Below are positions 56,456 to 64,000 of a DNA stretch of 64,000 nucleotides, piece by piece. The notes beneath the pieces are model-generated. The model ran no database searches. It saw only the letters and a program-made list of their open reading frames with translations, and was not told the origin of the DNA. How positions within the stretch are numbered: the first letter of the stretch is position 1; each line of letters opens with the position of its first letter. The position numbers and the translations under genes were made by a program. This DNA comes from Rubrobacter_A sp965214435. Its GTDB lineage: Bacteria; Actinomycetota; Rubrobacteria; Rubrobacterales; Rubrobacteraceae. The DNA is taken from contig OZ243960.1 of the NCBI GenBank assembly GCA_965214435.1, positions 2,728,001-2,792,000 of the forward strand, read 5' to 3'.

Positions 56456-56514
56456 CCAGCCTCCGGTACGCAGGTAACCCGGTAAGCGCTAGCGGAAAAA
56501 AAGACGAACACGAA

Positions 56515-56544
56515 AGCGGCATCCCTTTCTGAGGAGATGCCGCT
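56515..56544. terminator. Terminator between convergent GGDEF/EAL and mrp
   Basis: AGCGGCATC (56515-56523) and GATGCCGCT (56536-56544), perfect nine-base stem, twelve-base loop. TTTT follows ~15 bases later on the plus strand. Serves both genes by position. Confidence 0.65.
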
Positions 56545-56559
56545 CCCGGATTGCGAGTT

Positions 56560-57813
56560 TTAGAGAACTTTTATGCGCTTGCGGACTTTAGTGTTCGCCA
56601 GGCCCGCGGCTATCTCGTCGAAGGCTTTGGCGGGTACCGTGTCCTCGTCAAAGACGGAGTTGCCGGGCTCACCGGAGGCGTCCGGCAGGATCGGCACGCG
56701 GCCCATGACTTTCGAGCCGAGCTCCCCGGCTACCGTGTCGCCACCGTCACCGCCGAAGATCTTGAGTTCCTTGCCGCAGTCCGGGCACTCGGTGTAGCTC
56801 ATGTTCTCTACCACGCCAGCCAGCTTGAGGTGCGCCTGAACGGCCATCTTCCCGGCCTTTACCGCAACGCGGGCGGCATCGGCCTGCGGGGTCGTGACCA
56901 CCAGAGCTTCGGCCTTCGGGATCATCTGGGCCACGGTGAGCGCCACGTCACCGGTGCCGGGCGGCATGTCCACGATAATGAAGTCCGGCTCGTCCCAGTA
57001 CACGTCGCGCATGAGCTGCGTCAGAGCCTTGTTTACTATCGGGGCGCGCCAGATAATGGCCTGTCCCTGGTCCACGAAGTTACCCATCGAGATGAACTTC
57101 AAGCCCTGGCGGGACTCTATCGGGAAGATCACCCCGTCCACCACGTTCGGCTTGTGGAGCGCCCCGAGCATCACCGGTACCGAAGAGCCGTGCACGTCGG
57201 CGTCGAGGACTTCGACCGAATGCCCGGCCCGGTCCAGCGCCGCCGCGAGGTTCACGGCGACGGTGCTCTTGCCGACGCCGCCCTTGCCGGAGACCACCGC
57301 GATAATCCGGGTCCTCGACTCGTCCTTGAACGCCGGGGCCAGCTCCGACGGGCCGCCGTGGAGCGAAGTCAAGAGGTTCTGGCGGTCCTCGTCGGTCATA
57401 ACACCGAAGTCCACGTCTACCTGCTCTACGCCATCTATCATGACCAGGCGGTCGCGGATGTCGGTCGTGATCCGGTGCTTTAGCGGGCACCCGGCAGTAG
57501 TGAGCGCGACCCCGACGGTAACGGTCGAGCCGTTTATTTTAATGTTGCGCACCATGTTGAGCGAGATGAGGTCCCGGCCTATTTCTGGGTCCCTGACGTC
57601 CCTCAACGCTTCCCGGATACCGGCCTCCGAGAAACCATCTGCCGGCTCCTCGGGCTGCGGCGAGCGGTCCACCAGCTTATCGGCCGTCTCTCCCCCGGCG
57701 TCGAACCCGGCTTCCCCGGACGCGGCAGCTTCAGGTTCCGGCGAACCGTCGCCACCCGTCTCTTTGCGGGTCGGTTCCACCTTACCGCTCCGTCTACGGA
57801 ACCACTCGACCAT
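56560..57813 (-). CDS. mrp: Mrp/ApbC/NBP35-type iron-sulfur cluster carrier ATPase
   Basis: 417 residues. An acidic linker (~1-60), then a DUF59/MIP18 domain (ALRDVRDPEIGRDLISL, VGVALTTAGCPLK), then the P-loop ATPase with VSGKGGVGKSTVAVNLA, and the cluster-binding CxxC in SYTECPDCGKEL. Mrp proteins hold and pass on Fe-S clusters. Long N-terminal tail is unusual. GGAGGAGG before the ATG at 57813; the 115 bases above contain a promoter region. Confidence 0.94.
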   Translation of the reverse strand: MVEWFRRRSGKVEPTRKETGGDGSPEPEAAASGEAGFDAGGETADKLVDRSPQPEEPADGFSEAGIREALRDVRDPEIGRDLISLNMVRNIKINGSTVTVGVALTTAGCPLKHRITTDIRDRLVMIDGVEQVDVDFGVMTDEDRQNLLTSLHGGPSELAPAFKDESRTRIIAVVSGKGGVGKSTVAVNLAAALDRAGHSVEVLDADVHGSSVPVMLGALHKPNVVDGVIFPIESRQGLKFISMGNFVDQGQAIIWRAPIVNKALTQLMRDVYWDEPDFIIVDMPPGTGDVALTVAQMIPKAEALVVTTPQADAARVAVKAGKMAVQAHLKLAGVVENMSYTECPDCGKELKIFGGDGGDTVAGELGSKVMGRVPILPDASGEPGNSVFDEDTVPAKAFDEIAAGLANTKVRKRIKVL

Positions 57814-57928
57814 TCTATAAAACCTCCTCCGGAGACCTAACCCCGTCGCACCCGAACACGATACTCTTGTCTAAAATTCTTGAAAATCGTCTGCTGCTTC
57901 CCGGTCAATACTACCATTCCGGCCGGTC

Positions 57929-59548
57929 TCAGGGCCGGTACTCGCCGAACACCCCGCGCAGCGTGTCGGAGACCTCGCCGAGCGTGGCGTAGCTCGCCAG
58001 GGCTTCTTTCATCGGGTAGAGAAGATTCTCGCCTCCGGGGCCTTCTCCGGCGGCGGACTTAAGGCGCGAGAGAGCCTTTTCTACAGTCGGGTTATCCCGG
58101 CTCTCTTTCAGCTCTGAGAGACGCTGTATCTGCTGGTCGCGGATCGACTCGTCCACCGCGTGAAGCTCCATCTCGGGGTCTTCTCCGGTTTCACTGGCGT
58201 AGCGGTTGACGCCGACTATTACCCGCTCGTCTTTCTCGACCTCGCGCTGGTAGCGGTAGGCGGAATCCTCGATCTCCTGCCGCATAAAGCCGCTCTCCAC
58301 CGCTTTTACCGACCCGCCGGTCTCGTCTATCCGCCTTATGTACTCCCAGGCTTCCTCCTCCACGGCGTCGGTCAGCGACTCGATAAAGTACGAACCACCC
58401 AGAGGGTCGGCCGTGTCCGTGAGGCCAGCTTCGCTGGCGAGGATCTGCTGGGTCCGCAACGCTATCCGGGCGCTGTGCTCGGTCGGCAGGGCGAGCGCCT
58501 CGTCGTAGGCGTTGGTATGGAGGCTCTGGGTGCCGCCGAGGACCGCCGAGAGCGCCTGCACCGTGGTCCGCACGATGTTGTTCTCGGCCTGCTGGGCGGT
58601 CAGCGAAGAACCGGCGGTCTGGGTGTGAAAGCGGAGCTTCAGGCTCTTCTCATCTTCGGCGTTAAAGCGCTCCTTCATTATATGCGCCCACATCCTCCTC
58701 GCCGCCCGGTACTTGGCGACCTCCTGGAAAAGGTCGTTGTGGGCGTTAAAGAAGAACGAGAGCCGCGGGGCGAACTGGTCCACGTCGAGGCCCGCTTCTA
58801 CGGCGGCCTCGACGTAGGCTATCGCGTTCGCGAGGGTAAACGCCAGTTCCTGGACCGCCGTGCTCCCCGCCTCCCGGATGTGGTAACCGCTTATAGAGAT
58901 AGTGTTCCACCGCGGCGACTCGGCGGCGCAGTAGGCGAACATGTCGGTCGTGAGGCGCATCGAGGGTCCGGGCGGGTAGATGTAGGTGCCGCGGGCCAGG
59001 TACTCCTTGAGGATGTCGTTCTGGGTGGTGCCGGAGACTTCGGCGGCACTCGTCCCCTGCTCCTCGGCCACCAGCGTGTAGAGCAAGAGGAGGGTCGAGG
59101 CGGTCGCGTTTATGGTCATCGAGGTCGAGACGTCTTTTAGAGGGATACCGTCGAATAGCTCGCGCAGGTCGAGGAGGGAGTCTATGGCGACGCCGACCTT
59201 CCCTACTTCGCCTAAAGTAAGCGGGTGGTCGGAGTCCCGTCCCATCTGGGTCGGCAGGTCAAAGGCCACCGAGAGGCCAGTCTGGCCGTTGTCTATAAGG
59301 TACTTAAAGCGCTCGTTAGTCTCCCGGGCGGTCCCGAAGCCCGCGTACTGGCGCATGGTCCACGGCCGGCCGCGGTACATCGAAGGGTACGGCCCGCGGG
59401 TGTAGGGATACTCGCCCGGGTCCGCGAGGCTCTTCTCGTACTCCAGACCTTCCACGTCTTCCGGCCGATACAGAGGTCCTACCTCGATCCCGGACTCCGT
59501 CCGGTGCTCGCCCTGGCGCTCGCCGTCTTTTCGATCCACCTGTTTCAT
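57929..59548 (-). CDS. Methylmalonyl-CoA mutase, large (catalytic) subunit
   Basis: 539 residues: the TIM-barrel catalytic half only, with RGPYPSMYRGRPWTMRQYAGFGT, TGLSVAFDLPTQMGRDSDHP, SGYHIREAGSTAVQELAFTL and AVLGGTQSLHTNAYDEAL, in the style of separate-subunit mutases. The B12-binding domain (DxHxxG) is absent, so a separate small subunit must be encoded elsewhere. It interconverts methylmalonyl- and succinyl-CoA. The upstream epimerase stop overlaps its ATG (ATGA). Confidence 0.93.
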   Translation of the reverse strand: MKQVDRKDGERQGEHRTESGIEVGPLYRPEDVEGLEYEKSLADPGEYPYTRGPYPSMYRGRPWTMRQYAGFGTARETNERFKYLIDNGQTGLSVAFDLPTQMGRDSDHPLTLGEVGKVGVAIDSLLDLRELFDGIPLKDVSTSMTINATASTLLLLYTLVAEEQGTSAAEVSGTTQNDILKEYLARGTYIYPPGPSMRLTTDMFAYCAAESPRWNTISISGYHIREAGSTAVQELAFTLANAIAYVEAAVEAGLDVDQFAPRLSFFFNAHNDLFQEVAKYRAARRMWAHIMKERFNAEDEKSLKLRFHTQTAGSSLTAQQAENNIVRTTVQALSAVLGGTQSLHTNAYDEALALPTEHSARIALRTQQILASEAGLTDTADPLGGSYFIESLTDAVEEEAWEYIRRIDETGGSVKAVESGFMRQEIEDSAYRYQREVEKDERVIVGVNRYASETGEDPEMELHAVDESIRDQQIQRLSELKESRDNPTVEKALSRLKSAAGEGPGGENLLYPMKEALASYATLGEVSDTLRGVFGEYRP

Positions 59549-59967
59549 GCGGAACCTTTCCCATTCTCGCCCGGTTCGACAAGCTCGGTCAGAACGCCGA
59601 AGGCGTCTTTTGGGTGCACAAAGGCCATCCGGGTCCCGCCGACGCCGATGCGCGGCTCTTTGTCTATGAGGTCGACGCCACCCGTTTGCAGCTCGCCGAG
59701 GGCGGCGTCGAGGTCTTCCACCTCAAAGGCTACGTGGTGGAAGCCTTCGCCGCGCTTTTCGAGGAACTTGCCCACGGGAGAGTCCGGGCGGGTCGGCTGG
59801 ACGAGCTCTATCATCGACTCCCCGACCCGGAAGGTGGTGGCGCGGATACCCTGCTCGGGGACTTCTTCCGGCTCGCCGGGTTTAGCGCCAAAGTTATCCT
59901 CGTAGAAGCGGGCGCTGGCTTCAAGGTCGTAAACGGCGTAACCGAGGTGGTAGATCTTCTTTAGCAA
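59545..59967 (-). CDS. mce: Methylmalonyl-CoA epimerase
   Basis: 140 residues from TTG at 59967 (GGAGGAG just upstream); longer in-frame start at 60006 is unneeded. VOC fold twice: KIYHLGYAVYDLEASARFYE with metal His, then FHHVAFEVEDLDAAL and PKDAFGVLTELVEP with Glu. It swaps the (R)- and (S)-forms, feeding the mutase. Coupled to it by ATGA. Confidence 0.92.
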   Translation of the reverse strand: MLKKIYHLGYAVYDLEASARFYEDNFGAKPGEPEEVPEQGIRATTFRVGESMIELVQPTRPDSPVGKFLEKRGEGFHHVAFEVEDLDAALGELQTGGVDLIDKEPRIGVGGTRMAFVHPKDAFGVLTELVEPGENGKGSA

Positions 59968-60105
59968 GTGCTCTCCTCCGTTCGGAGCCGGCCACCGGAC
60001 GACCAAGATTATAATGTACGGCGAGGAGGATAGATCTTAAGCTTGTAGAGTGGGTTGTTAGAATCACCCGCACGAAGCGGAGTTAGAGAGAAAGGAACTT
60101 TCGTT

Positions 60106-60363
60106 ATGGCCCAGAGCGTTATGCAGAGGATCCAGGAGCTTTCGCACGAGCGGGAGGAGTTGGTAGCCCGCGAGAGCCGCCAAGAAGACATCGGGGCCGA
60201 GGGCCACCAACGGATAAGCCGCCTCGACCACGATATCCAGGTTCTGTGGGACCTCCGGCGGCGGGAGCTATCCGGAGAGGAAATCTCTCTGGATGAGGAT
60301 TATCTGGATAATTATACGGTAGACCCGAGCCGGGACGCCCCCGGCGGCGAACCGGGGGAGTAG
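60106..60363 (+). CDS. DUF2630 small protein
   Basis: 85 residues from the ATG at 60106 (AAAGGAAC upstream): VMQRIQELSHEREELVARES and HQRISRLDHDIQVLWDLRR are the DUF2630 signature, an all-alpha, probably coiled-coil protein common in actinobacteria and of unknown job. The frame is open further upstream to 60055 without support. Confidence 0.85.
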   Translation: MAQSVMQRIQELSHEREELVARESRQEDIGAEGHQRISRLDHDIQVLWDLRRRELSGEEISLDEDYLDNYTVDPSRDAPGGEPGE

Positions 60364-60380
60364 CCGGGAGCGTCCCGGCT
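60362..60380. terminator. Hairpin between convergent small genes
   Basis: AGCCGGGA-GCG-TCCCGGCT, eight-base perfect stem, three-base loop, immediately after the DUF2630 stop and 18 bases from the convergent small gene. No T-run. Confidence 0.55.
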
Positions 60381-60397
60381 ACACACTAGCTACAAGC

Positions 60398-60622
60398 TTA
60401 CATGCTCTGCTGCTCGGAGAGCGAGGCCCACTCCGAGAGGCCGGAAGCGTTGTCGAACACCATCGCGAGCTGCAGCATGTCGTCCTCGCTGAAGTTTTCT
60501 CTTCCAGCTTCCGGTATAAAAACGTACTCGCGCCCGTCAGCGTAGCGGACTACCACCCGGTGTACACCCGCCTCCGGCGGTACCGGTCCCTGTAACCTCC
60601 GGCTACGCTCTATACCATGCAC
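60398..60622 (-). CDS. Small hypothetical protein, downstream of tandem pair
   Basis: 74 residues, start GTG 60622 coupled to the previous stop (TAGTG). Core VHRVVVRYADGREYVFIPEA then EDDMLQLAMVFDNASG. Pattern resembles its upstream neighbour (beta hairpin, then helix), so the two may be diverged copies. No family recognised. Confidence 0.65.
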   Translation of the reverse strand: MHGIERSRRLQGPVPPEAGVHRVVVRYADGREYVFIPEAGRENFSEDDMLQLAMVFDNASGLSEWASLSEQQSM

Positions 60623-60837
60623 TAGCGCTGCTTCCGCATGTGGCCGGCCACGGTCTCCAGGTAGGCGGCTAGCTGGTGCAGCTCGTAAGAGCCGTACTCT
60701 TCTCGCAGCCGAGGCCTGAACACATCTTTATCGCCGCTATCATACTCCAGGGATACGTTCTTGATCGCATAAGGGTCTAGCCGGTCGCCTATGTCGAGCG
60801 CCGACCCCCGCCAGGTAGCCCGGTCTCTCTCTGCCAA
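60622..60837 (-). CDS. Small hypothetical protein, upstream of tandem pair
   Basis: 71 residues. Core IKNVSLEYDSGDKDVFRPRL then SYELHQLAAYLETVAGHM: same shape as the downstream gene (strand, charged turn, F-x-P, then an amphipathic helix). ATG at 60837, with AGGAGGATG-type ribosome site upstream. Shares one base with the next start. Confidence 0.68.
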   Translation of the reverse strand: MAERDRATWRGSALDIGDRLDPYAIKNVSLEYDSGDKDVFRPRLREEYGSYELHQLAAYLETVAGHMRKQR

Positions 60838-60907
60838 CGCTACATCCTCCTGTCTGTAAAGGTAAAGTCTATTTTATAGCTCATACAGTTTTATAGCGGG
60901 CCGCGGA

Positions 60908-61360
60908 TCAACCGTCTTTCTCGTCGGCCCGGACCACGAGCACCGGACAGAAAGCATCCCGGACCACGGAGCCCGAAACGCTGCCCTGGACGGCGTACTG
61001 CAGACGCCCGAGCCCCCGGCTACCGATAACGACGAGCCCGATATCCTCGTCCTTGGTGAGCTTAATGATCTCCTTCGCCGGGTCTTTGCCAGGGACTATG
61101 TGCGACTCCGACACGCTCCCGCCGGCCGCTTCGAGGTCTTCTATCTGCTGGTCTATAACGTTGCGGGCTTTCTGGGCGGGGCTGTCCTCGCCCCTCTTGG
61201 TCTCGTTGATGTTAGCGTTGCGCGAGACTTTCTGACCGATGTGGATCACGTGAATGGTCGAACCGGTCTTGTCGGAGATCTCCGCCGCAGCCCGGGCGGC
61301 AGGGTTCGAGTTGGCGGTACCGTCGGTGGCGAGTAGAATCTTTGTCGGAAATAAGCTCAT
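60908..61360 (-). CDS. Universal stress protein (UspA family)
   Basis: 150 residues with ATP-binding motif G-x2-G-x9-G(S/T) as GSRGLGRLQYAVQGSVSG and the N-terminal KILLATDGTANSNPAARAA. ATP-binding Usp proteins are linked to stress survival. ATG at 61360 with AGAAGG upstream. Confidence 0.92.
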   Translation of the reverse strand: MSLFPTKILLATDGTANSNPAARAAAEISDKTGSTIHVIHIGQKVSRNANINETKRGEDSPAQKARNVIDQQIEDLEAAGGSVSESHIVPGKDPAKEIIKLTKDEDIGLVVIGSRGLGRLQYAVQGSVSGSVVRDAFCPVLVVRADEKDG

Positions 61361-61435
61361 CTTCTACCTTCTCTCGTGCCCGGACCTCAAGCTTGTATGT
61401 TCACCCAGAATCTTAGCAAAGGGCTACCCGGCGCA

Positions 61436-62131
61436 CTACAGAGGCCACAGAGGAGCCGCCAGAACCAACAGGGGAGCAAAGAGCAACGCCGGCAGCAAAT
61501 TGGCGACCCGGACTTCTTTAAGCTCTAAAAGACCGAGACCGAGGCCGAAGATCAAGACTCCGCCGGTGGCCGTGGTAGCCGAGATAACAGCTTCGGTGGC
61601 AAAGCCTTCGAGTAGTCCGGCGGTGAGGGTGATCCCGCCTTGCACCACGAGCACCGTCCCGGCCGATAACAAAACTCCCCACCCGAGCACCGAGGCGAAC
61701 GTCAGCGCCGCGACAAAGTCGAGCGTGCTTTTTAGAGCGAGCAGACCGTAGTCGCCGGTCAACCCGTCCTGGATAGAGCCGAGCACCGTCAGGGGGCCGA
61801 CGCAGAAAAGGAGGCTCGTGGTCACGAACGCCTGGCTGACCGGGCTCTCGCCCTTTGAGAGCCGCCGCTGCAGGTAGTCCCCGAACCTCCGCAAGCCCCG
61901 GTCTATGCCTATAAGCTCCCCGACGACGAGTCCGGCTACGACGCTGACGAGCGGCAGTATCGGGTTGTCGAAGGCCAGGAAGTTCGACACCCCGACCAAG
62001 AGGGTGATGATGCCGACGGCGTGCATCGCCGACTCCCGCATACCCTCCGGCAGCTTCGCGCCGACCAGGGTCCCGATACCGCCGCCGATCAGTACAGTCG
62101 TCACGTTGATGGCGGTCCCGATGCCCGGCAA
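61436..62131 (-). CDS. DUF554 membrane protein
   Basis: 231 residues, about seven membrane segments, with VLIGGGIGTLVGAKLPEGMR, the LFCVGPLTVLGSIQDGL motif and repeated Gly-rich helices typical of DUF554 (YdfK). Function unknown. TTG at 62131, AAAGGAGACC just before it. Confidence 0.88.
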   Translation of the reverse strand: MPGIGTAINVTTVLIGGGIGTLVGAKLPEGMRESAMHAVGIITLLVGVSNFLAFDNPILPLVSVVAGLVVGELIGIDRGLRRFGDYLQRRLSKGESPVSQAFVTTSLLFCVGPLTVLGSIQDGLTGDYGLLALKSTLDFVAALTFASVLGWGVLLSAGTVLVVQGGITLTAGLLEGFATEAVISATTATGGVLIFGLGLGLLELKEVRVANLLPALLFAPLLVLAAPLWPL

Positions 62132-62205
62132 GGTCTCCTTTCTTCATGCTTCGTGAGCCTAGAGGATACACCGTCCTTGCCTACGGACCGTGGTCCCCGC
62201 GTAAG

Positions 62206-63024
62206 CTACGCTCCGAGCCCGCAAAGCCTCTCCGAGAGCAGCCGGAGATCCCGGCGGGCCTGCGGGTCGTAAGCCTGCCGGTCGGCGCGGGCCTCACGGG
62301 TGCCGTCGAAGTACCGGCCCGAGAGCCCCTCCAACTCGGGAGAGACAGCGAGATGGACCGTCGCTCCGGTTCCCTCCTCGACGCTGGTCATGGCGCTACC
62401 GAACGTCTCGCGGACCATCCTGGTATCCATGAGAGTAGCCGGGTGCAGGGCGTTTGCGGTGACGCCGGTGTTTTCCAGCTCTCCGGCAAGGTCGAGGGCG
62501 TGCATTATCATGGCTAGCTTGCTCTGGCCGTAGGCCCGCATAGGGTCGTAGTCACGCTCCAGCATCACGTCCTCAAAGTCGATGCGGCTCTGTCCGGCCG
62601 AGGCGACGTTGACCACCCGCGCCGGGGCCGACCGCCGCAAGAGCGGCGAGAGGAGCCGGGTGAGGAGGAAGTGAGAAAGATAGTTTACGGCCAGGGTCAA
62701 CTCTATACCGTCCCGGCTCTCCTTCCGTTCGGGTACTGTCACCCCGGCGTTATTTATCAGTCCGTCGAGCCGGTCGTGGCGGGAGCGAACCTCTTCGGCT
62801 AGGGCGCGGACCTCTTCTAGCGAAGAGAAGTCGGCGAGGTAGTAGCGCAAGCCATCGTTGCCGGTTTCCCCGGAGATCTCCTGTACCGCGCTTTCAGCCC
62901 GGCTCCGGTCGCGGCCGTGAATGAGCACCTCAGCACCCCTTCCGGCAAGCTCCCGGGCTACTTCCCTGCCGAGCCCGTCGGTCGCGCCGGTAACGAGAAT
63001 CGTTTTTCCGTCGAGTCTGTCCAT
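62206..63024 (-). CDS. Short-chain dehydrogenase/reductase
   Basis: 272 residues. Cofactor motif TGATDGLGREVARELAG, NNAGV, Ser and YxxxK active site (YGQSKLAMIMHALD). The long C-terminal part and the LHPATLMDTRMVR loop resemble retinol dehydrogenase-like SDRs. Substrate unknown. Confidence 0.88.
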   Translation of the reverse strand: MDRLDGKTILVTGATDGLGREVARELAGRGAEVLIHGRDRSRAESAVQEISGETGNDGLRYYLADFSSLEEVRALAEEVRSRHDRLDGLINNAGVTVPERKESRDGIELTLAVNYLSHFLLTRLLSPLLRRSAPARVVNVASAGQSRIDFEDVMLERDYDPMRAYGQSKLAMIMHALDLAGELENTGVTANALHPATLMDTRMVRETFGSAMTSVEEGTGATVHLAVSPELEGLSGRYFDGTREARADRQAYDPQARRDLRLLSERLCGLGA

Positions 63025-63124
63025 ACTCCTTTTCTACCCGCTAACCGCTTTCTCTACCTCTATGCGGCTACCGGCCGGCTAAGGATCTATGCAAAGTGAA
63101 AAATTATCTATATTATGCACTTTG

Positions 63125-64000
63125 ATGAGTGGGTCATCGTTTAACAACCGCCGGAGGCAGCGTAGACGGCAGCGCCGGTTTCTCGGCGTAGGGGTTCTGG
63201 GGTTTCTCGGGGTGCTACTGTTTGCCGCGCTAGCCTTTGTAGGAGGAGGCAGTGACCCCGAGACGGAGGCGGTGTCCGCCAGAGAAGACTCTGTCTGGGA
63301 GAGCCCGGAGGATGGAGCGGATGCGGCAACGGCCGGTAAGGACGAGACCAGGAAGAGTACGGCACAGGTAGAAAAGCCGGACGCGGGAAAGCCGGAGGCG
63401 GTAAAAGGCGTTTACGTCTCGGGGCTTATAGCTAGCACTCCGGCGATGGAGGACTACATAAAGCTGACGGAGGACACCGAGGTCAACGCTCTAGTCATCG
63501 ATGTCAAAGAGGCCAGGGAGATCATGTACGAGTCCGACGTGCCGCTGGCAGAGGATATCGGGGCGACGACGAACTACATCAAGGACCTGAAAGGGCTGGT
63601 CAAGGAGTTGGAGTCGCGCGGGGTTTATCCTATCGCCCGGCTCGCGGTGTTTCAGGACGATGTCTTGCCGCGGGAACGCCCGGACCTCGCGGTACAGGAT
63701 TCGATGACCGGAGCACCTTGGCTGACCTACGCGGGCGCCACGTGGTCCAACGCCTACCGCAAAGAAGTGTGGGAGTACAACGTCGCGATAGCCAAAGAAG
63801 CGGCGGAGGCCGGCTTTAAAGAGATACAGTTCGACTACGTCCGCTTCCCCTCCGACGGTCCGATGGCGAACCTCTCGTTCGGCGAAGAGACCTACCCGAC
63901 GCAGTCCGACGCAATCGCCGGTTTCCTGGAGTACGCCCACGGGGAGCTAGACCCGATGGGTGTGGAGGTCGGGGCTGACGTCTTCGGGCTCGTGGGGATG
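63125..64000 (+). CDS. DUF4015 putative glycoside hydrolase-like protein, partial
   Basis: 292 residues in view, open at the window end. Basic N-terminus (RRRQRRRQRR), one membrane anchor (FLGVGVLGFLGVLLFAALAF near 20-39), a Glu/Ala linker, then the DUF4015 barrel: VKGVYVSGLIAS, TEVNALVIDVKEA, IARLAVFQDD, FKEIQFDYVRFPSDG. Such domains look like GH13-type TIM barrels; activity unproven. TATTAT ends eight bases before the ATG with no ribosome site, so it is probably leaderless. Confidence 0.87.
   Translation, partial: MSGSSFNNRRRQRRRQRRFLGVGVLGFLGVLLFAALAFVGGGSDPETEAVSAREDSVWESPEDGADAATAGKDETRKSTAQVEKPDAGKPEAVKGVYVSGLIASTPAMEDYIKLTEDTEVNALVIDVKEAREIMYESDVPLAEDIGATTNYIKDLKGLVKELESRGVYPIARLAVFQDDVLPRERPDLAVQDSMTGAPWLTYAGATWSNAYRKEVWEYNVAIAKEAAEAGFKEIQFDYVRFPSDGPMANLSFGEETYPTQSDAIAGFLEYAHGELDPMGVEVGADVFGLVGM

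Noticed and set aside
56551..57820. Long plus-strand frames opposite mrp
   Set aside because: Shadows; no ribosome site and composition rich in Arg/His/Val from reverse coding.
58160..59140. 326-codon plus-strand open frame opposite the mutase gene
   Set aside because: Antisense shadow of methylmalonyl-CoA mutase, which has clear motifs; GC-rich coding DNA often gives such frames.

Overview
The window reads as chromosomal DNA of a GC-rich, deep-branching actinobacterium, most likely Rubrobacter or a close relative. This is an inference from gene families and gene order: actinobacterial tRNA-Gly/Cys/Val cluster, thrS-infC-rpmI-rplT-rRNA methylase-pheS-pheT block, ruvC-ruvA-ruvB, pdxS-pdxT-yebC, a 16S-23S-5S operon without spacer tRNAs, many TTG/GTG starts, ATGA overlaps and an unusual liking for the ATA codon. 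No database search was possible. I see no CRISPR array, phage, integrase or insertion sequence; this is mostly core genome.

Layout. 1-16000: partial VOC protein, EamA transporter, ilvD, App1-type phosphatase, a membrane protein, a CPA1 Na+/H+ antiporter, ruvCAB, a DUF2723 membrane protein, yebC-pdxT-pdxS, an ArsA/Get3-like ATPase, a DksA-like protein without zinc cysteines and a Nudix hydrolase. 16067-21563: the rRNA operon on the minus strand, with two matching upstream promoters and a terminator-like hairpin inside the 16S leader. 21628-34322: tyrS, a class A penicillin-binding protein, a 3-methyladenine glycosylase with an apparent ATA start, a DUF370-like protein, then the translation block pheT/pheS/rplT/rpmI/infC/thrS. 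infC has no ATG, GTG or TTG start that gives a full IF3. 34456-44186: three tRNAs with a strong terminator, GtrA and GT4 envelope genes, an isocitrate dehydrogenase, malate dehydrogenase, MaoC, HAD, MBL and alpha/beta hydrolases, and tiny genes.

44315-48094: stress-type PRC-barrel/DUF2382 and membrane proteins, an HTH-MEDS regulator and a SorC regulator. 48201-53109: a sugar cluster (operator, fruK, fruA, HPr, enzyme I, class II aldolase). Its fructose permease gene fruA is broken: the IIA domain is joined out of frame to the last ~90 codons of IIC, with IIB and most of IIC missing. 53741-64000: an MHYT-PAS-GGDEF-EAL protein, Mrp, methylmalonyl-CoA mutase plus epimerase (ATGA-coupled), several small proteins, a universal stress protein, DUF554, an SDR and the start of a DUF4015 protein.

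The most interesting points are initiation and small genes: non-canonical starts at infC (GTA) and the glycosylase (ATA), several apparently leaderless promoters, a 28-residue cationic peptide gene with a perfect Shine-Dalgarno, a possible small RNA, the fruA deletion fusion and the rRNA leader hairpin.
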